Origin: Pseudomonadota bacterium
GTDB taxonomy: Bacteria; Myxococcota; UBA9042; PHBI01
DNA: 8,579 nucleotides
Direction of reading: 5' to 3'
Assembly (NCBI GenBank): GCA_005788935.1
Contig: SYAK01000010.1
Location: 1 to 8,579, forward strand
Both the position numbers and the translations under genes were made by a program. The notes under the pieces are model-generated. The model saw nothing but the letters and a program-made list of their open reading frames with translations, was not told the origin of the DNA and ran no database searches. Positions 5,737-8,579 of the stretch are shown piece by piece (position 1 is the first letter of the stretch; each line of letters begins with the position of its first letter).

Positions 5737-7089
5737 ATGCCTGCGAACCCGACCCCACGCCGTCCTACCGAAGCCTTCCAATTCTGCCGTGGCCTGCTTG
5801 CGCTCGCCGTGCCGGTGGCCCTTTCTCCCGCCTGCGGTGAGGATGGGGCGCCTGTGCCCGGCCTCGACGTTGCGTTAGACGTCGCAGGCGATGCGGCGCC
5901 AGAGGTGGCGGCGCCCGTCCGCGACGCGTCCTTCGGCGAGGCCAGCCCGCTCGTCCGGACGCAGGCCGTGTCGATGGCCCTCGGGCTCGACGCGGCGGTC
6001 GCGACGTTCGTGCTGGCCGACGCGATGCAGGACGCCTGGCGCGACGCCCCCGAGTCTGCCGATCCGCAGAGCGTCGCCGAGCCTTCGGGCTGTCCGACGC
6101 TCGACCCAATCCCGAACATGGACGGGACGGTGGCCTGGACTGGCGCCATGGTCGTCGCCGAGCCGGCAGGCTGTGTCGGGCACCGCACGGGGGCCATCTG
6201 GGCGGGCCGGGTGGAGGGGGCCAACGTCCCGCTCGGCGTGATGCTCGGCAAGGACCCGGTCGCTCCGACGCGCCTCGTCTTCACGGGCTGGTCCCAGACG
6301 CTCGATGGCCAGACGCAACGCTGGGACGGCGCTATCAAGGGGGACCGCGGCGAGCCGGCGATCGACGCACCGCTGACGACCGTCGTCGACCTCACCGTCA
6401 CGGCGGGTGACCTCGTCCGCGCCGTGCACATGACCACGCACACGGTCCGCACGTCCGACGGCGGCACGACGAGCACGCTGCGGCCCGGGGCCGAGGCGAC
6501 GCTGCCCGGCCTCGGGACCTTCGGGCTGGCGCTCGACCTCGTCAACCGCGCGGAAGGCGGCATCACTGGCACGGTCACGCTCAGCGGGCGCGACACGCTC
6601 GTCATTGACCTCGGCGACCGCGACGAGGAAGGCTGCCTCGCAGCGACCCTCGACGGTGAGCCCGTCGACCGCGTCTGCCCGTTTCCGGGCACGGTCGTGG
6701 GTGAGGACCTGTCGAGGCGGGTGCCAGCCGTGACGGCGTCCGAGGCGAGCTGCGCAGAGGCCCGCCACGACGTGGCTGTGACGCTCGACGGCGCGGCGGG
6801 CGACGTCGCACTCTACCTCGGCCCGAACGTCCTGGGTGAGAACGAGTGGCACCCCCTTGCGGTCGACGCGGTCGACCCCCTGCGCTGGTCGGTGTCGCTC
6901 GCGGTGACCGACGGCTCGAGCATGAGCGCGGGCGTCGAGAGCGCGGTCGCGTGCGGCGTCGGTGACCTGCCGAGGCTCATCGAGGTGTGGAGTCCTGACA
7001 CGCTGTACAAGGCCTGCTACGCGCGCGGTGAGGTCGTCGCCGAGCTCGTCGCGCTCAACTGCCCGGACGGTGTCCTGCCGCTGCCCTGA
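5737..7089 (+). CDS. Secreted protein, probable lipoprotein, of unknown function
   Basis: A 450-residue protein. The ATG at 5737 is chosen because GAGGA (5727-5731) sits 5 bases upstream; an in-frame ATG at 5719 has no comparable site. Residues 7-32 form a basic then hydrophobic signal (CRGLLALAVPVALSPACGED). Cys33 fits a lipoprotein cleavage site, although Ser-Pro-Ala before it is not a classic lipobox. Residues 34-115 are rich in Ala, Asp, Pro and Val and probably disordered. From about 118 to the end the protein looks like successive beta-strand repeats (for example VAWTGAMVVAE, GAIWAGRVEG, VVDLTVTAGDL, ITGTVTLSGRDTLVIDL), with eight cysteines at 119, 146, 300, 314, 339, 406, 427 and 442. 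That even number suits disulfides in an oxidising compartment. I do not recognise the family. It converges on the small DUF2541-like gene with a 6-base gap. Confidence 0.8.
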   Translation: MPANPTPRRPTEAFQFCRGLLALAVPVALSPACGEDGAPVPGLDVALDVAGDAAPEVAAPVRDASFGEASPLVRTQAVSMALGLDAAVATFVLADAMQDAWRDAPESADPQSVAEPSGCPTLDPIPNMDGTVAWTGAMVVAEPAGCVGHRTGAIWAGRVEGANVPLGVMLGKDPVAPTRLVFTGWSQTLDGQTQRWDGAIKGDRGEPAIDAPLTTVVDLTVTAGDLVRAVHMTTHTVRTSDGGTTSTLRPGAEATLPGLGTFGLALDLVNRAEGGITGTVTLSGRDTLVIDLGDRDEEGCLAATLDGEPVDRVCPFPGTVVGEDLSRRVPAVTASEASCAEARHDVAVTLDGAAGDVALYLGPNVLGENEWHPLAVDAVDPLRWSVSLAVTDGSSMSAGVESAVACGVGDLPRLIEVWSPDTLYKACYARGEVVAELVALNCPDGVLPLP

Positions 7090-7095
7090 GGGCCG

Positions 7096-7521
7096 TCAGC
7101 GCAGCCCGAACAGGCGCACCCGGGCGTGCCCGCGGATGGGCCGCCCGACGCTCTCGTAGAGGAAGGTGACGCGGCGGATGAAGCGCGCGTCGCCTGGCAG
7201 GTCGAGCTCGCGTGACCAGGCGCCCTCGCCGAAGACGAGGCGCGTGTCGGGTGCGTAGGTCTGGCCGTTCCCGAACTCGATGACGACGCTGTGGACGGCG
7301 ACGGGGGCGTCATCGACCTCGAAGCGGAGCCGGGTAAAGCGCCCCGTGTCGCGTCCGACGACGAAGGTGTCACGGTCGACGCGGAAGGCGACGTCGCGAC
7401 CGCCGAGGAACACGACGCCGGGCGCCACCTGGTGGCCGACGTGGTGCCCCCCGCGATAGCAGCCGGTGTCGGCGACGAAGACCAGGGCGAGCAGCAGCAG
7501 GGCGGGCAGGCGAGGGCGCAT
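7096..7521 (-). CDS. Small secreted DUF2541-like protein
   Basis: A 141-residue protein starting at the ATG 7521-7519, with a GGAAGA-like ribosome site about 6 bases upstream. The N-terminus MRPRLPALLLLALVFVADTGC is a clear signal peptide. Cys21 could be lipidated, though Asp at -3 makes the lipobox atypical. The mature part, LGGRDVAFRVDRDTFVVGRD (39-58) followed by GRFTRLRFEVDDAPVAVHSV (60-79), IEFGNGQ (81-87) and a C-terminal RRVTFLYES (116-124), resembles the DUF2541 (YaaI-like) periplasmic proteins: an all-beta domain with an Asp-rich DRDT-VGRD turn. The function of that family is not known. It is convergent with the 450-residue secreted protein and shares its orientation with the DUF4382-like gene 129 bases upstream, from which a hairpin separates it. 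Confidence 0.75.
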   Translation of the reverse strand: MRPRLPALLLLALVFVADTGCYRGGHHVGHQVAPGVVFLGGRDVAFRVDRDTFVVGRDTGRFTRLRFEVDDAPVAVHSVVIEFGNGQTYAPDTRLVFGEGAWSRELDLPGDARFIRRVTFLYESVGRPIRGHARVRLFGLR

Positions 7522-7573
7522 GGGGAATCTTCCGAAGGCTTGGACTCCCCGAGGATCCGCGAGCGCCGGGTCC

Positions 7574-7579
7574 CTGTCA
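7574..7579 (-). promoter_or_regulatory. Candidate -35 box (TTGACA) for the DUF2541-like gene
   Basis: The minus strand reads TTGACAGGG, 52 bases before the ATG at 7521. At 17-base spacing the -10 position reads GATCCT, a weak match. The same TTGACAGGG 9-mer occurs at a similar distance before the Asp-rich exported protein at the left end. Only the -35 part is supported. Confidence 0.3.
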
Positions 7580-7601
7580 ACCCGGGGTCACTGCAGGCCA
7601 C

Positions 7602-7637
7602 GGCAGTCCGAGGCCGGGCCATGCCCGCCTCGGTGCC
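7602..7637 (-). terminator. Hairpin downstream of the DUF4382-like lipoprotein gene
   Basis: CCGAGGC (7608-7614) pairs with GCCTCGG (7627-7633). Inside it GGGC (7616-7619) pairs with GCCC (7623-7626) around the loop CAT, with one bulged C. GGCA (7602-7605) can extend the stem with TGCC (7634-7637) around a two-base bulge. It starts 13 bases after the stop of the lipoprotein gene and separates it from the next minus-strand gene, which has its own -35-like box. No T-run follows, so termination efficiency is uncertain. Confidence 0.5.
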
Positions 7638-7650
7638 ATGCAAGGACAGG

Positions 7651-8364
7651 TCAAGGCTTGCGGACCAGCTTGATGTTGTCCTTGATCGCCTTCGCGATGT
7701 CGTCGTGGGCCGCCTTGGCGCTGTCCTTGTCGATGCGGATGGAGCCATCGCCGTCCGCGTCGAGCTCGGCGAGGTCGACGCCCGCGAACCACGACACGAC
7801 GTCGAGGTTGACGAGGAAGGTCCCGACGTCGCCGCCCGCGAGGGCGAGCCCGTCGACGTCGCGCAGCGTCAGCTTCTCGAGGTCCTCGAGGCGCAGCTCG
7901 ACGTTGTAGTCGGCGTCGCTGTCGGCGTCTCCGATGACCGCGTCGAGAACGAGCGCCCACCCCTCGCCATCAAGCCCCTCGCCTGCGTCGGGCTTGCCGA
8001 ATTTCAGCTCGACCTTCTTGTAGGTCTCGTCCGGGACCTCGATGACCGGGGTCGTCGAAGCCGCGGGGTCGAGGACGTTGATGGTGAAGGTTCCCTTGGC
8101 CTGAAAACGGGCGTCGTCGGACTCGTTGGCGTTCTTGTCGGGCAGCAGCTTCACCTCGCGGACGAGCACCTCGAAGCGCGTGACGTCGAACTCGGGGGCG
8201 ACGACGAGGCCGGTCGAGAGGGCGGAGGCCGTGGAGACGGGATCGAAGTCGAGCTTGAGGCCGGTCGTGGCGCCGTCGTCACCACAGGCGCCGAGAGCGG
8301 CGGCGGCGAAGAGCGGGAGGGAGGCACGGAGCATGCTGGAAGCCGGGCGGCGGGAGAGGGTCAT
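7651..8364 (-). CDS. Lipoprotein, DUF4382-like, with EF-hand-like loop
   Basis: A 237-residue protein starting at the ATG 8364-8362, with AAGGA about 10 bases upstream; the longer frame back to 8439 has no signal-like start. A signal peptide MTLSRRPASSMLRASLPLFA ends in the lipobox LGAC with Cys27, followed by Gly-Asp-Asp, so it is a lipoprotein. The Asp at +3 does not fit simple inner-membrane retention rules. Residues 58-124 (FEVLVREVKLLPD, GTFTINVLDP, TPVIEVPDETYKKVELKFG) follow the DUF4382 layout: a strand, a short insert, then a turn leading to the YKKVEL strand. Near the C-terminus DADGDGSIRIDK (202-213) has the Asp 1-3-5, Gly6, Ile8 positions of an EF-hand calcium loop, but Lys replaces the usual acidic residue 12. 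The protein is very acidic overall. It is probably an envelope-anchored beta-sandwich; its role is unknown. Confidence 0.83.
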   Translation of the reverse strand: MTLSRRPASSMLRASLPLFAAAALGACGDDGATTGLKLDFDPVSTASALSTGLVVAPEFDVTRFEVLVREVKLLPDKNANESDDARFQAKGTFTINVLDPAASTTPVIEVPDETYKKVELKFGKPDAGEGLDGEGWALVLDAVIGDADSDADYNVELRLEDLEKLTLRDVDGLALAGGDVGTFLVNLDVVSWFAGVDLAELDADGDGSIRIDKDSAKAAHDDIAKAIKDNIKLVRKP

Positions 8365-8398
8365 GGCGTCGAGTTCCTTGGTGGGGTGGACGGTGCGG

Positions 8399-8444
8399 TC
8401 AGCGCGCAGACACGCTGAAAACGACAGCCTCCAACGCATGTCAA
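8399..8444 (-). promoter_or_regulatory. Candidate promoter with dyad for the DUF4382-like lipoprotein gene
   Basis: The minus strand has a perfect TTGACA (8444-8439), then 17 bases, then TTTTCA (8421-8416), a poor -10. Overlapping the -10 and expected start site is a dyad, TCAGCG (8399-8404) and CGCTGA (8413-8418) with an 8-base spacer. It could be an operator or the start of a structured leader. The leader to the ATG at 8364 would be about 45 bases. The rest of the 204-base divergent gap 8365-8568 holds no gene that I can support; a lone TTGACG at 8488-8493 on the plus strand has no matching -10. Confidence 0.35.
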
Positions 8445-8568
8445 GCTCCGAGACGCGGGACGCAGGGCGATCGAGTTCTCATTCGCCTTGACGGTGGGAG
8501 CGAAGATCGACGGAGCCGGTCTTCTGTGATCGAACGTGAGTCTTGGACCGCAGGGACAGGAGGTCAAG

Positions 8569-8579
8569 ATGGCACGCGC
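8569..8579 (+). CDS. Start of a gene cut by the right edge
   Basis: ATG GCA CGC GC at 8569-8579 follows a perfect AGGAGG (8558-8563) with a 5-base spacer, the best ribosome-binding site in the window. Only Met-Ala-Arg and part of a fourth codon are visible, so no function can be assigned. It is divergent from the DUF4382-like lipoprotein gene. Confidence 0.5.

Noticed and set aside
5655..6852. Two long minus-strand frames (5655-6692 and 5875-6852) opposite the 450-residue secreted protein
   Set aside because: They overlap each other in different frames, are Ser/Arg- or Arg/Asp-rich and lack signal or motif; the plus frame has a ribosome site and a signal peptide.
7291..8418. 375-codon plus-strand frame opposite the two small lipoprotein-like genes
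   Set aside because: It spans two genes with clear signal peptides and family patterns and the hairpin between them; the product is low-complexity Asp/Glu/Val/Gly.
1..8579. tRNA, rRNA, CRISPR array, insertion sequence or phage genes
   Set aside because: I looked on both strands and saw no direct-repeat array, transposase or integrase motif, terminal inverted repeats or recognisable RNA gene.

Overview
The window comes from a high-G+C bacterial chromosome. Third codon positions are overwhelmingly G or C, and most genes have long open shadow frames on the opposite strand. The mix of genes suggests a Myxococcota or deltaproteobacterial-type organism: four candidate lipoproteins, one of them with thrombospondin-type-3-like Asp-rich repeats, a group-C ribokinase-like kinase and a DUF3095 protein. 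This is inference from gene content; there is no rRNA or other taxonomic marker here.

Layout, left to right. (1) Positions 1-754, minus: an Asp-rich exported protein, probably a lipoprotein, whose 3' part lies beyond the left edge. (2) 901-1560, plus: a DoxX-like membrane protein transcribed divergently from (1), followed by a nested hairpin. (3) 1720-4362, plus: a tightly packed three-gene operon of methylthioadenosine phosphorylase (mtnP), a PfkB/ribokinase-like kinase and phosphatidylserine decarboxylase (psd). The first two genes overlap by 4 bases and the second and third are 10 bases apart. (4) 4370-5641, minus: a DUF3095 protein resembling class III nucleotide cyclases, convergent with psd. 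A small hairpin holds both stop codons. (5) 5737-7089, plus: a 450-residue unrecognised secreted protein or lipoprotein. (6) 7096-7521, minus: a small DUF2541-like secreted protein. (7) 7651-8364, minus: a DUF4382-like lipoprotein with an EF-hand-like loop, followed by a hairpin. (8) 8569 onward, plus: the first codons of a gene behind a perfect AGGAGG ribosome-binding site, cut by the right edge.

The central operon links salvage of methylthioadenosine (the by-product of polyamine and other SAM-dependent syntheses), a sugar or nucleoside kinase of unknown substrate, and the last step of phosphatidylethanolamine synthesis. The surrounding genes are mostly envelope proteins of unknown function. 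I see no mobile element, CRISPR array, tRNA, rRNA or defence island. No gap between genes exceeds about 205 bases. I do not find a clear undescribed multi-gene system. The best leads are the mtnP-kinase-psd coupling, the DUF3095 cyclase-like protein and the uncharacterised lipoproteins.
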